Positions 45,513 through 54,722 of a stretch of DNA of 64,000 nt are shown here, piece by piece. The stretch spans positions 3,534,001 through 3,598,000 of the forward strand of contig NZ_CP046171.1 of NCBI RefSeq assembly GCF_011801125.1. Reading direction: 5' to 3'. Made by a program: the position numbers and the translations under genes. Position 1 is the first letter of the stretch, and each line of letters begins with the position of its first letter. This stretch comes from Nocardia brasiliensis. GTDB taxonomy: Bacteria > Actinomycetota > Actinomycetes > Mycobacteriales > Mycobacteriaceae. Under the pieces are notes generated by a model that made no database searches, was not told where the DNA came from, and saw only the letters and a list, made by a program, of their open reading frames with translations.

Positions 45513-46268
45513 GTGAGCACAGATCGACTTGCACGGATCGCCGATGCCGTGCGTGCGGCGGGCAGTCTCGGCGTCGCCGAGTTGGCCGAACTCACGGGTG
45601 CCTCGGAGATGACCATCCGGCGTGACCTGGAGACACTGGCGGGTCAGGGTGTGCTGGAGCGTTACCGTGGCGGTGCCAGGAGCCTGCTGTTGCGCGGCGA
45701 GGAACCGCCGTACGCGTTGCGGGTGCGCGAGGGGATCGAGACCAAACGGCGGCTGGCCGCCGCGGTCGCCGAGATGATCGCCGACGGTGAGTCCGTGGTC
45801 CTCGACAGCGGGACCACCTGCGTCGAGGTGGCGCACCTGCTGGCGAGCCGACGGCTCACGGTGATGCCGTTGTCGCTGCGGGCGGTCGACGCGCTGTCGG
45901 CGGCGCCCACCGTGACCTTGTTGGTCCCCGGCGGCAGGCCACGCCCCGGCGAGCTGGCTCTGACCGGCCCGTTGACGCTCGCGTCGCTGGCCGCCATTCG
46001 CTTCGACACCGCCGTGATCGGCTGCTGCGGCCTGAGCGCGGCCGACGGCCTGACCGCCCACGACCTCGACGACGCCGCGGTGAAACGCGCCGCGATCGCC
46101 TCGTCCCGGCGCGTCATCGCGGTCACCGAGTCGGCCAAACTCTCCCGGACGGCCCTGGCCGTGGCCGCCCCGGCCGCCGCGCTGCACGCCGTCGTGACCG
46201 ACCGCGACGCGGCGCCGGAGGATGCGGACGCGCTGCGAGCCACGGGCGCAACGGTTTTGACGGTCTGA
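45513..46268 (+). CDS. DeoR/GlpR-family transcriptional regulator
   Basis: 251 aa from GTG 45513 (GTG 45510 adjacent; no clear ribosome site, so possibly leaderless). The DeoR HTH is at about residues 5-55: RIADAVRAAGSLGVAELAEL, then TGASEMTIRRDLETLAGQGV and LERYRGGA. The sugar-phosphate sensor domain follows, with VVLDSGTTCVEVAHLL and FDTAVIGCCGLSAADGLTAH. It probably represses the divergent MFS gene through the GAACAT repeats and responds to a phosphorylated sugar. Confidence 0.88.
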   Translation: MSTDRLARIADAVRAAGSLGVAELAELTGASEMTIRRDLETLAGQGVLERYRGGARSLLLRGEEPPYALRVREGIETKRRLAAAVAEMIADGESVVLDSGTTCVEVAHLLASRRLTVMPLSLRAVDALSAAPTVTLLVPGGRPRPGELALTGPLTLASLAAIRFDTAVIGCCGLSAADGLTAHDLDDAAVKRAAIASSRRVIAVTESAKLSRTALAVAAPAAALHAVVTDRDAAPEDADALRATGATVLTV

Positions 46269-46291
46269 GCCGGGAAAGCCGTTGTCCGGCT

Positions 46292-46822
46292 TCAGGGCGC
46301 GCGCAGCTCGGCGGCGCCGAAGGAAACGTTGAAACGGTCGCACCAGATGGTGACGCTGGTCAGCGTGCTGAGGTCGGTGTCGGGGGCGAGGGGGTAGTTC
46401 TGGCTGCCCCGGTTGCCTTTGAGGCTGCCCAGGTCGGTGTGCGCGCCGTCGTCGAAGACGAACCAGCCGGCGCGGCCCTCGATGACCGGCGCGTCGGTGA
46501 GCCAGACGTGCAGGTCGGGCCCGTCTGAGGTGTCGAGATCCTCGAGTCGCAGCACTCGGCCGCCGTCGGGCAGTTCCAGGATCACCACGGTGCCCGAGGT
46601 GGTGTGCTCGTGCGAGACGAAGCTGCCGCGTGCGAGGGCGCGCGGCTGCGGTGCGTCGCCTGCACCAGGCGCGGCGACCGTGGGCGCGGCCTCGTCCACG
46701 GTGGTATTGGTGAACAGCCGCCACGGCTGGAACGCCGCCAAGCCGACCCCGAGCGCGATCACCAGTAGCACGCCGACGGCCCAGGTGATCCGGGATCGGG
46801 CGATCTTGCGTACGGAAACCAT
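46292..46822 (-). CDS. DM13-domain membrane-anchored protein
   Basis: 176 aa from 46822. One N-terminal helix (AVGVLLVIALGVGLAAF) and then an extracellular DM13 domain: FVSHEHTTSGTVVILELPDG, LDTSDGPDLHVWLTDAP, ending IWCDRFNVSFGAAEL with the single conserved Cys. DM13 domains are proposed to take part in electron transfer via that Cys; in bacteria the role is unproven. It converges on the deoR gene. Confidence 0.85.
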   Translation of the reverse strand: MVSVRKIARSRITWAVGVLLVIALGVGLAAFQPWRLFTNTTVDEAAPTVAAPGAGDAPQPRALARGSFVSHEHTTSGTVVILELPDGGRVLRLEDLDTSDGPDLHVWLTDAPVIEGRAGWFVFDDGAHTDLGSLKGNRGSQNYPLAPDTDLSTLTSVTIWCDRFNVSFGAAELRAP

Positions 46823-47173
46823 GTCTCTCCTCCGGGTGGCACGCGAAAGGCGTTGCGTTCATTGAACACCTGACGCCCTGCCGCGAACCGCATAACGCCA
46901 GGTGACCAACTGTGACGAAATGCTGACGGCGTGGCGGACGCATACCCGCCTGGACGTCGCGCGCCGCTTGGCAAACGTCAGGTTTTCGCCGTTCGGTGCA
47001 CCGATCGCACCACCGGTGCTGGATCGTCATGGGACCCGATGCGCCGATCCGCGACGCCGACCGCGGCTATCCGGACGAATTCCTCACGCGCGCTTCATCT
47101 CGTGCCGGAAGGACCGGGTGTGCCCGCGTGCCGACCTGTCGAACCCAGGTCGGTACGCGGGCCCGCGTTCGGG
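46823..47173. other. 351-bp gap without a credible gene
   Basis: Neither strand has a frame with the third-position GC bias of real genes. The left part is the DM13 promoter region (46823-46910). The right end holds the ACAD terminator hairpin (47123-47161). Nothing else is recognised. Confidence 0.5.
47123..47161 (-). terminator. Terminator of the SDR-ADH-TetR-ACAD operon
   Basis: CCCGCGTGCCGACCT pairs with AGGTCGGTACGCGGG: 14 Watson-Crick pairs and one G-T, with a 9-nt loop, starting 12 bp after the ACAD stop. Confidence 0.7.
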
Positions 47174-48463
47174 TCAGAGGTTGCCGACGATGTGTTCCAG
47201 GCGCTGGGCCACGTGCTCGCGGGCTTTCTCCCGCAGTGTGGGACGGTAGCCGCTGGGGTAGACCGGGTCGCCGGGTTCGTAGGTCTTCAGGACCTCCTTG
47301 GCCAGGGTGATCTTGTGGACCTCGGTGGGTCCGTCGGCGATCGCCATCACCTCGGCGTAGTTCATCATGTCGACGAACGGCAGATCGGTGCTGACGCCGA
47401 TGGCGCCGTGCAGGTGCAGCGCGCGCTGGGCGATGTCGTGCATCACCTTCGGCATCGCGACCTTGATGGCGGCGATGTCCTTGCGCACTTTGAGATAGTC
47501 CTGTTCCTTATCGATCCGCCACGCGGTGCGCAGCACGAGCAGCCGGAACTGTTCCATCTCGATCCAGCTGTCCGCGATGCGTTCCTGGGTCATCTGCAGG
47601 GTGGCCAGCGGGCCCTTGCGCATCGGGCGGGACACGGCGCGCTCGGCCATCATGTCGAAAGCCTTGCGTACCAGGGCGACCGTGCGCATCGCATGATGCA
47701 CCCGGCCGCCGCCGAGGCGGGTCTGCGCGACGATGAAGCCCTGGCCCTCCGCGCCGAGCAGATGATCGGCGGGCACGCGGACGTCGGTGAACCGCAGGTG
47801 TCCCTCGTGCTCGCTGAAGCCGTGCACGTGGAAGTTCTTGACGATCTCCAGGCCGGGGGTGTCTGCGGGCACGATGAACATCGACATGCCCTGGTACGGG
47901 CTGACATCCGGATTGGTGACCACCATGACGATGTGGAAGCTGGCGAACTGCGCGTTCGAGTTGAACCACTTCTCGCCGTTGATCACCCAGTGGTCGCCGT
48001 CGCGCACCGCCCGGGTCTTGAACGTCGTCGGGTCCGAGCCGCCGGTGGGCTCGGTCATCACGTAACAGGAGCCGATGTCACCGGCCAGCAGCGGCGCCAG
48101 GTATTTCGCCTTCTGCTGCTCGGTGCCGTAGTGCGCGAGGATCTCGGCGTTGCCGGAATCCGGTGCCTGGCAACCGAATACCGACGGCGCCCAGAACGAG
48201 GTGCCGAGCACCTCGTTGAGCAGCGCGAGCTTCATCTGCCCGTAGCCCTGGCCGCCGAGTTCGGGGCCGAGGTGGCAGGCCCACAGCCCTTGCTCCTTGA
48301 CCTGCTCCTTCAACGGCCGCATCAGCGCCATGGCCTCTTTGTTGGTGCGGTCGTACGGATTCGGGTAGAGCGCGTCGAGCGGCTCGACCTCGGTGCGGAC
48401 GAATTCCGCCGCCCAGTCCAGCTTCTTCTGGAAGTCCGGGTCGGTTTCGAAATCCCAAGCCAT
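47174..48463 (-). CDS. Acyl-CoA dehydrogenase (FadE type)
   Basis: 429 aa from ATG 48463, which lies two bases after the TetR stop codon. The FAD-binding middle region has CYVMTEPTGGSDPTTFKTRA and GEKWFNSNAQFASF, and the C-terminal domain has LHGAIGVSTDLPFVDMMNYA followed by ADGPTEVHKITLA, the usual end signature. It desaturates an acyl-CoA. Operon partners (an SDR and a zinc alcohol dehydrogenase) suggest catabolism of an alcohol or branched lipid through aldehyde/ketone to acyl-CoA. Confidence 0.9.
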   Translation of the reverse strand: MAWDFETDPDFQKKLDWAAEFVRTEVEPLDALYPNPYDRTNKEAMALMRPLKEQVKEQGLWACHLGPELGGQGYGQMKLALLNEVLGTSFWAPSVFGCQAPDSGNAEILAHYGTEQQKAKYLAPLLAGDIGSCYVMTEPTGGSDPTTFKTRAVRDGDHWVINGEKWFNSNAQFASFHIVMVVTNPDVSPYQGMSMFIVPADTPGLEIVKNFHVHGFSEHEGHLRFTDVRVPADHLLGAEGQGFIVAQTRLGGGRVHHAMRTVALVRKAFDMMAERAVSRPMRKGPLATLQMTQERIADSWIEMEQFRLLVLRTAWRIDKEQDYLKVRKDIAAIKVAMPKVMHDIAQRALHLHGAIGVSTDLPFVDMMNYAEVMAIADGPTEVHKITLAKEVLKTYEPGDPVYPSGYRPTLREKAREHVAQRLEHIVGNL

Positions 48464-48465
48464 GG

Positions 48466-49143
48466 TCAGCCTTTCGTGTGCGGTTCGGTGGTGGTCACCA
48501 CGCCGTCGAGGAACGTGGTCGCGAGAATGTCGGCGATCTCGGTGGGGGAGTGTTCGCCGTGTGGGCGGTACCAGAAGGTCACCATGTTGAGCATGCCGAG
48601 CACGCTGTTGGTGACCACGTGGTCGTCGGTGCGCAGCAGGCCGGCGGCGTGACCGGTGTCGATCACCCGCTGCCAGCACTGCTGTACCCGATCGCGCAGG
48701 TCTTGCAGTTGGGCGGCGCGTTCGCCGGTGAGCGCGGTGACGTCGCGCAGCTGGATCGCGACCTCGCTGCGGTGTTCGATGATCAGCCGGACGTGGCTGT
48801 GGATTAGCCCGCGCAGCTTGGCGATCGGATCGTCCTCGCTCGCGACGATCTGTTCGGCCTCCACCAGCATCAGCTGGATGTAGTCGTGCAGGATCTGCCA
48901 GAGCAGTTCCTCTTTGGAGCCGATGTGGTAGTACAGCGCACCGCGTTGCACATCGGCGCGGTCGCCGATCTCCGCGACGCCGGTGCCGTGGAAGCCCTTC
49001 TCCGCGAACAGCTCCCGCGCCGCGCGCAGAATACGCGCGCGAGTGTCGCCCGCGGTGGCGGCGGAGGCGGGCGGCCGGCCGCGCCGACGAGCGGGCGCGA
49101 CGTCGGCGTCCGACGTCGCCCGGTCGCGCGACGCGGTGCTCAT
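48466..49143 (-). CDS. TetR-family regulator of the operon
   Basis: 225 aa from ATG 49143 (ATGA overlap with the ADH gene). The HTH is at about residues 38-80: ILRAARELFAEKGFHGTGVA, then GDRADVQRGALYYHIGSKEE. The helical remainder matches the KstR2-like TetR_C group that binds acyl-CoA-type ligands. Its place inside the operon, between the alcohol and acyl-CoA dehydrogenases, implies local autoregulation. Confidence 0.88.
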   Translation of the reverse strand: MSTASRDRATSDADVAPARRRGRPPASAATAGDTRARILRAARELFAEKGFHGTGVAEIGDRADVQRGALYYHIGSKEELLWQILHDYIQLMLVEAEQIVASEDDPIAKLRGLIHSHVRLIIEHRSEVAIQLRDVTALTGERAAQLQDLRDRVQQCWQRVIDTGHAAGLLRTDDHVVTNSVLGMLNMVTFWYRPHGEHSPTEIADILATTFLDGVVTTTEPHTKG

Positions 49144-50189
49144 CGCGTCGGATCCAGCACGACCTTGCTCACGCCCTCGGTACGTTCGGCGAAGAGCCGG
49201 TAGGCGTTCGCGCCGTCGGACATCGGCAGCGCATGGGTGATGACGGCCTCGGGCCGGAGCCGTCCGGCGGCGGTGAGCCGCAGCAGGGTGGGCAGCTCGT
49301 ATTGGATCGAGCACAGGCCGATATGGAACTCCAGCTCCTTGATCTGTGCCAACGGCATATGGAAAGGGTAAGCCCGGTTCTGGCTGACGCCGATCACGCT
49401 GACCCGCCCGCGATGCCCGACCGCACTGATCGCGAGCTTGATGGTGGCATCGGCCCCGACCGCCTCGATCGCGACATCCGCGCCGCCGCCGAGCATGTCG
49501 CGGATGGCGAGCTTGGGATCGGCGGCCTCGACCGGTTCGGCGCCGAGCGCGGCGGCCCGCGCGCGCCGTTCCGCGATGAGATCGACGCCGAGTACGCGGG
49601 CCGCGCCCATCGCGAACGCGGACTGGACGGCCATCAGTCCGACCGGGCCGAGCCCGATGACCACCACGGAATCGCCGGGTGCGATCCTGGCCCGGCGCGC
49701 GCCGTACCAGGCGGTCGGCGCGTTGTCGGTGAGCACCACCGCGGCCTGGTCGCCGACCTCGGCGGGCAGGCGCACCACATTGCCTTCGGCGTGCGCGACG
49801 GCCAGGTACTCGGCTTGACCGCCCGGGAGCGCGCCGCCGAGTCCATAGCAGGCGTCCACCGCCGCGGGCGTGCGCTCGCACGCCGCGACGACGCCGATCC
49901 GGCACTGGGCGCACCGAGCGCAGCCCGCGGAGGCGGCGACGAGCACCCGGTCACCGACCGCGAGGCCGCGGACCTCGGGCCCGACCTCGACGATCTCGCC
50001 GACCGCCTCGTGTCCGACGCTGTAGCCGACCCCGTCGCTGAACCCGTGTCCGGAATAGATGTGCAGGTCGCTGCCGCAGATGCCGCTGGCGGTGACCCGG
50101 ACGATCGCGCCGTCCGGCCCGGTGAGCACCGGGTCGGGCACCTCGGCATAGGAGATCTCGCGCGGGCCTTGGTACGTCAGCGCCTTCAT
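49140..50189 (-). CDS. Zinc-dependent alcohol dehydrogenase (MDR family)
   Basis: 349 aa from ATG 50189, fixed by the ATGA overlap with the SDR gene. Catalytic zinc ligands are in GICGSDLHIY and GHEAVGEIVE; the structural-zinc cysteines are in GCARCAQCRIGVVAACE; the NAD site is VVVIGLGPVGLMAVQ. It oxidises an alcohol to aldehyde or ketone. The substrate is unknown; the preference for a mid-size alcohol is inferred only from the operon. Confidence 0.9.
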   Translation of the reverse strand: MKALTYQGPREISYAEVPDPVLTGPDGAIVRVTASGICGSDLHIYSGHGFSDGVGYSVGHEAVGEIVEVGPEVRGLAVGDRVLVAASAGCARCAQCRIGVVAACERTPAAVDACYGLGGALPGGQAEYLAVAHAEGNVVRLPAEVGDQAAVVLTDNAPTAWYGARRARIAPGDSVVVIGLGPVGLMAVQSAFAMGAARVLGVDLIAERRARAAALGAEPVEAADPKLAIRDMLGGGADVAIEAVGADATIKLAISAVGHRGRVSVIGVSQNRAYPFHMPLAQIKELEFHIGLCSIQYELPTLLRLTAAGRLRPEAVITHALPMSDGANAYRLFAERTEGVSKVVLDPTR

Positions 50190-50926
50190 CGCCAGCCGCC
50201 GTCCACGGCGAGGGTGGCGCCGGTGCAGAAGGCGGAGTCCGCGCCCGCGAAGAACAAAGCGGCGCCGACGATCTCGTTGGGCTGTCCCACCCTCCGCTGC
50301 GCGTTGACCGAGCTCACCGCCGCGCGGATCTCGGGCGTCCAGGCCTTGGCGATGTCGGTCGCGAACGCGCCGGGCTGAATCGTGTTGACCCGCACCGTCG
50401 GACCGAAGGTGTGCGCGAGACCCACCGTGAGCGCGTTCAATCCGGCCTTGGCCGCCGCGTAGGGGAGCGCGTGCGGCGCGGGCCTGCTCGCCTCGATCGA
50501 GGAGATGTTGATGATCGAGCCGCCGCCGTCGGCCGCCATCCTGGTCCCGATCAGCGCCGAAAGGCGAAACGGCCCTTTGAGATTCACGCCGATCACCTTG
50601 TCGAACAGCGCCTCCGACACCTGGTCGGGACTCGGGTAGAGGGGCGAGAGCCCGGCGTTGTTCACCAGGACGTCGACCCGGTCGAAGGCGTCGTAGACCG
50701 TCTCCACCAGTGCGTCGCACTGCGACCAATCGCTCACGTTGCACGCCACCGGCAGCGCCCGCCTGCCGTGCTCGTCGCGCACCTGCTCGGCCAGTGCGAC
50801 ACAGCCGTCGAGCTTGCGGCTGGCGATCACCACGTCCGCGCCCGCCGCCGCGAACGCGAGCACCATCTCTTTACCCAGTCCCCGGCTGCCGCCGGTGACC
50901 ACGACGACCTTGTCCGTGAGCGACAC
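50186..50926 (-). CDS. Short-chain dehydrogenase/reductase
   Basis: 246 aa from GTG 50926, with GGGAG upstream. Classical SDR: cofactor motif VVVTGGSRGLGKEMV, structural NNAGLSP, catalytic Ser in IINISSIEASR and YAAAKAGLNAL (YxxxK), ending TGATLAVDGGW. It begins the four-gene overlapping operon. The product family interconverts hydroxyl and keto groups using NAD(P). Confidence 0.92.
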   Translation of the reverse strand: MSLTDKVVVVTGGSRGLGKEMVLAFAAAGADVVIASRKLDGCVALAEQVRDEHGRRALPVACNVSDWSQCDALVETVYDAFDRVDVLVNNAGLSPLYPSPDQVSEALFDKVIGVNLKGPFRLSALIGTRMAADGGGSIINISSIEASRPAPHALPYAAAKAGLNALTVGLAHTFGPTVRVNTIQPGAFATDIAKAWTPEIRAAVSSVNAQRRVGQPNEIVGAALFFAGADSAFCTGATLAVDGGWR

Positions 50927-50937
50927 ACACTCTCCCG

Positions 50938-50961
50938 CCGATCAGAAAATGTTCCGATCAG
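50938..50961 (-). promoter_or_regulatory. Direct repeats upstream of the SDR operon
   Basis: CCGATCAG occurs at 50938-50945 and 50954-50961, 16 bp apart, just before the SDR start. An AATGT-N10-ACATT inverted pair covers the second copy on the minus strand. This is a candidate site for the operon's own TetR. Confidence 0.4.
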
Positions 50962-51171
50962 TACATTAAATTGCGTGGCCGATACAATCAAGGGCATGTT
51001 CGGCCGACCGCCGACACGCTGTGCCGCGCCGAGTGATTTACCCCGCTTCCTCGGCGCGCCGGAACATATCGGCGAGACGTCACGTTCGACCCGGAACAGG
51101 GTGGTATCACTACCCACGGGTAACATGGATGCGTCTTTTCCCACCCGGCTTTCTCAGAAGTGAGGCAGTAG

Positions 51172-53349
51172 ATGACAGAGCGGATTCAGGTCGGCGGGCT
51201 TCAGGTGGCCAGCGTTCTCCATGAGTTCATCGAGAACGAGGCGCTGCCCGGAACCGGCGTAGATTCCGCCGCGTTCTGGGCCGGTGCCGAGCAGGTCATC
51301 AACGACCTCGCGCCGCGCAACCGCGCCTTGCTCGCCGAACGCGACGAGATCCAGGGCAAGGTGGACGCCTGGCACGCCGAGCACCCCGGCGCGAACTACG
51401 ACAAGGCCGCCTACAAGAACTTCCTGACCGAGATCGGCTACCTGCGCCCCGAGCCCGCCGATTTCCAGATCAGCACGCAGAACGTGGACGACGAGATCGC
51501 CACCACGGCGGGCCCGCAGCTCGTGGTGCCGGTGATGAACGCGCGCTTCGCCATCAACGCGGCCAACGCGCGCTGGGGCTCGCTCTACGACGCGCTCTAC
51601 GGCACCGACGCCATCTCCGAGGCGAACGGCGCGGAGAAGGGCAACAGCTACAACAAGGTTCGCGGCGACAAGGTCATCGAGTGGGCGCGTAACTTCCTCG
51701 ACGACGCCGCGACCCTGATCACCGGCTCGCACATCGGCTCCACCTCGTACAAGATCGTCGACGGTGAACTCGAGGTCGGCCTGGAGGACGGCACCGAGAT
51801 CGGTCTGGCCGATCCGTCGCAGTTGGTCGGTTACCTCGGCGAGCCGGACGCGCCGACCTCGGTGCTGCTGAAGCACAACGGGCTGCACATCGAGATCCAG
51901 ATCGACGCGAGCTCGCCGATCGGCAGCACCGATACCGCGGGTGTGAAGGATCTGGTGCTCGAGTCCGCGGTCACCACGATCATGGACTTCGAGGACTCGG
52001 TCGCCGCGGTGGACGCCGAGGACAAGGTGCTCTGCTACCACAACTGGCTCGGCCTGATGAAGGGCGATCTCAGCGAGCAGGTGAGCAAGGGCGACAAGAC
52101 CTTCACCCGCACCATGAACCCGGACCGCGTCTACACCGCGCTCGACGGCGGCGAGCTTGTGCTGCACGGTCGTTCGCTGCTGTTCGTGCGCAACGTCGGT
52201 CACCTGATGACCAGCGACGCCATCCTCGACGCCGCGGGCAACGAGGTGCCGGAGGGCATTCTCGACGGCCTGGTCACCTCGCTCATCGCGACGCACTCGC
52301 TGCGCGGGGACACGGTGCTGAAGAACAGCCGCACCGGCTCGGTCTACATCGTGAAGCCGAAGATGCACGGCCCCGACGAGGTCGCGTTCACCAACGAGCT
52401 GTTCGGCCGCATCGAGGACGTGCTCGGCCTGCCGCGCAACACCCTCAAGGTCGGCATCATGGACGAGGAGCGCCGCACCACGGTGAATCTCAAGGCCTGC
52501 ATTCAGGCCGCCGCCGAGCGTGTGGTGTTCATCAACACCGGCTTCCTCGACCGCACCGGCGACGAGATCCACACCTCCATGGCGGCCGGGCCGATGGTCC
52601 GCAAGGCCGAGATGAAGGCCCAGCAGTGGATCAAGTCCTACGAGGACTGGAACGTCGACACCGGCCTGGCCACCGGCCTGCCGGGTAAGGCGCAGATCGG
52701 CAAGGGCATGTGGGCCATGCCGGACCTGATGGCCGACATGCTGGTGCAGAAGATCGGTCACCCGAAGGCGGGCGCGAACACCGCGTGGGTGCCCTCGCCG
52801 ACCGCGGCCACCCTGCACGCGACGCACTACCACCAGGTCAATGTGCTCGACCGGCAGCAGGAGATCCTGAAGGGCGGCCCGCGTGCCACCGTCGACGAGA
52901 TCCTGGAGATCCCGCTCGCGGCGGCGCCGAACTGGTCGGCCGAGGAGAAGCGGCAGGAACTCGACAACAACTCGCAGTCGATCCTCGGCTACGTGGTGCG
53001 CTGGATCGATCAGGGCGTCGGCTGCTCCAAGGTGCCCGACATCGAGGACGTCGCGCTCATGGAAGACCGTGCCACCCTGCGCATTTCCAGCCAGCTGATG
53101 GCGAACTGGCTGCGCCACGGCATCGTCACCGCCGACGAGGTGGTGGCCAGCCTGGAGCGGATGGCCCCGATCGTGGACCGGCAGAACGCGGGCGACCGCA
53201 ACTACCGGCCGCTGGCACCGGACTTCGCAGGCAGCATCGCCTTCCAGGCCGCCAAGGAACTAATCCTCGAAGGCGCCAAGCAGCCCAACGGCTACACCGA
53301 GCCCATCCTGCACCGTCGCCGCCGCGAAGCCAAGGCGGCCTGCAAGTAG
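51172..53349 (+). CDS. glcB: Malate synthase G
   Basis: 725 aa from ATG 51172. The length and every block match [23 protein letters not shown] at the start, [37 protein letters not shown], and [20 protein letters not shown] with the metal-binding acidic residues, then [18 protein letters not shown]. It condenses glyoxylate and acetyl-CoA to malate, completing the glyoxylate bypass during growth on fatty acids or sterols. No isocitrate lyase gene lies near. The gene is monocistronic, with a terminator after it. Confidence 0.97.
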   Translation: MTERIQVGGLQVASVLHEFIENEALPGTGVDSAAFWAGAEQVINDLAPRNRALLAERDEIQGKVDAWHAEHPGANYDKAAYKNFLTEIGYLRPEPADFQISTQNVDDEIATTAGPQLVVPVMNARFAINAANARWGSLYDALYGTDAISEANGAEKGNSYNKVRGDKVIEWARNFLDDAATLITGSHIGSTSYKIVDGELEVGLEDGTEIGLADPSQLVGYLGEPDAPTSVLLKHNGLHIEIQIDASSPIGSTDTAGVKDLVLESAVTTIMDFEDSVAAVDAEDKVLCYHNWLGLMKGDLSEQVSKGDKTFTRTMNPDRVYTALDGGELVLHGRSLLFVRNVGHLMTSDAILDAAGNEVPEGILDGLVTSLIATHSLRGDTVLKNSRTGSVYIVKPKMHGPDEVAFTNELFGRIEDVLGLPRNTLKVGIMDEERRTTVNLKACIQAAAERVVFINTGFLDRTGDEIHTSMAAGPMVRKAEMKAQQWIKSYEDWNVDTGLATGLPGKAQIGKGMWAMPDLMADMLVQKIGHPKAGANTAWVPSPTAATLHATHYHQVNVLDRQQEILKGGPRATVDEILEIPLAAAPNWSAEEKRQELDNNSQSILGYVVRWIDQGVGCSKVPDIEDVALMEDRATLRISSQLMANWLRHGIVTADEVVASLERMAPIVDRQNAGDRNYRPLAPDFAGSIAFQAAKELILEGAKQPNGYTEPILHRRRREAKAACK

Positions 53350-53398
53350 GCGCTGTTCGACATGTGAAAAGCAGCTTATAGCAGCTCTTTTCAGCTCG

Positions 53399-53436
53399 AG
53401 GCCCCGCACTGGAGACATCCAGCGCGGGGCCTTTCC
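53399..53436 (+). terminator. glcB terminator
   Basis: AGGCCCCGC / GCGGGGCCT, a 9-bp stem followed by TTTCC, 50 bp after the glcB stop codon. Confidence 0.75.
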
Positions 53437-53449
53437 GCATGGTTGGTGA

Positions 53450-53845
53450 TGTGAGGGCGAATATCCCGGGTACAACTACTTCGAGATAGCGCCCGCAGAA
53501 CCGCTCGCCCTGCCCGATTCGACACGGACCATCAGAGTCTGGGTCTGGGGCTCGAACTACAGCTACACACTCGAGGCTCAGCTCGTCGCTTCGAACGGCA
53601 AGGTTCATACGATTCCGTTTGGCTCGCTCGAGTATTTGGGCTGGCGACACCTCACCGTCAACATTCCGAGCATCGTCGAGGCGCTGTCCCTTGCCAGGTT
53701 CGTCGTCCGGACTGCCCCGTCAGAACGGGCCCACGATTTCCAGATCTACTTCGACGAGATCACCGCCTTGGCCGGAGTGCCGCAGACGTACGACCGCGTT
53801 GACCTGCTCGATCCCGACAAGGTCAACGAACTCTGGAACGCATAG
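53450..53845 (+). pseudogene. 5'-truncated FlaA-like (spirochete flagellar sheath) reading frame
   Basis: A 131-codon open frame follows an in-frame TGA at 53447 and has no ATG/GTG near its beginning; the first internal start is TTG 53636. The translation contains GYNYFEIAPAEPLALPDSTR, TIRVWVWGSNYSYTLEAQLV, GWRHLTVNIPSIVEALSLAR and DFQIYFDEITALAG, ending DPDKVNELWNA. The spacing and wording (IRVWVWG-N-Y, GW---VNIP, F-IYFD, D--ELWNA) recall the flagellar filament outer layer protein FlaA of spirochetes. Codons such as CAT, TTT and TAT are commoner than in neighbours. Signal peptide and N-terminal third are missing. It is a transferred or mis-assembled fragment; FlaA is judged from memory. Confidence 0.5.
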
Positions 53846-53980
53846 TCGATGATGTCGCCGGGCGTCGGTCCGCGACCGCCGTTGCGTGGGCGTTCGGCCA
53901 TCGTCGTTTTCTGCCCGTCGCGTGCCTGGGGTGCCCCTGCCGCTGCGGCGGTGATTCGACGCCGCGGGCGCGATCGGCCC

Positions 53981-54637
53981 TTAGTGTTGCTCCGGGCCGT
54001 CGCGTCCAGGCGGTTCGAGGCCGATGTGCTGGGCGAGGATGGCCATCTGGTCGGCGAAGTGGCGGATGAATTCGGGGGACTTGGGATCGACTCCGCATAC
54101 GCCGTCGATGACGTGCGGCAGCGTGGTGGGCGCCATCGCGGCGGCCATCAGCATGACCAGCAGGCAGTGCGGGTCCATTTCGGCCGGGAGTCGATTCGCC
54201 GCTTGTAGTGCGCGTAGCTCGGAGACGCTGTCCTGCAGCAGTGTGGCGCGCGAGGCGTGGTCGGGATCGCTGTCGGGGCCGGTGTATTCCAGTCCGCTCC
54301 ATGCCAGCAACCGGACGCCGTCCGGGTTGACCAGCGCTTCCAGCGCTTGCTGGCGCAGCTGCTCGGGCAAGGGGGTGCCCGGCGGTGTCAGCTCGCGCCG
54401 CCGCTGCTGCCACTGCTGCGACATGGCCTGATAGAGGCCCTCTTTGCCGTCGAAGTAGTACGAGATCAGTTGCTGGTTGACGCCGGCCCGGTTCGCGATC
54501 GCGCTGATCCGGGCGCCCGCGTACCCGTGCGCGCCGAACTCGGCCGATGCCGCGTCCAGGATCAGCTTGCGGGTGCGCTCGGGATCGCGCTGCCGGTCCG
54601 GAGGCTTGGGCGACCTGCGGGGTTTCGATGACGGCAT
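53981..54637 (-). CDS. TetR-family transcriptional regulator
   Basis: 218 aa from ATG 54637. A basic N-terminus (SSKPRRSPKPPDRQRDPERT) precedes the HTH: LILDAASAEFGAHGYAGARI, then IANRAGVNQQLISYYFDGKE. The C-terminal domain is helical and Leu/Ala-rich. It diverges from the FAD monooxygenase, whose promoter (TTGACA at 54678-54683) lies in the 85-bp AT-rich gap, and should regulate both. Confidence 0.87.
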   Translation of the reverse strand: MPSSKPRRSPKPPDRQRDPERTRKLILDAASAEFGAHGYAGARISAIANRAGVNQQLISYYFDGKEGLYQAMSQQWQQRRRELTPPGTPLPEQLRQQALEALVNPDGVRLLAWSGLEYTGPDSDPDHASRATLLQDSVSELRALQAANRLPAEMDPHCLLVMLMAAAMAPTTLPHVIDGVCGVDPKSPEFIRHFADQMAILAQHIGLEPPGRDGPEQH

Positions 54638-54722
54638 GCATGAATCATACACACAGCGGAGTTAATCAAATGAATGGTTGACAATATTAGACGGATGAAT
54701 GAATCTGACGTGGTGACGCGGC

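Noticed and set aside
46902..47249. Plus-strand frame between the DM13 and ACAD genes.
   Set aside because: No third-position GC bias, Arg/Pro-rich shadow-like translation, overlaps the ACAD gene and its terminator.
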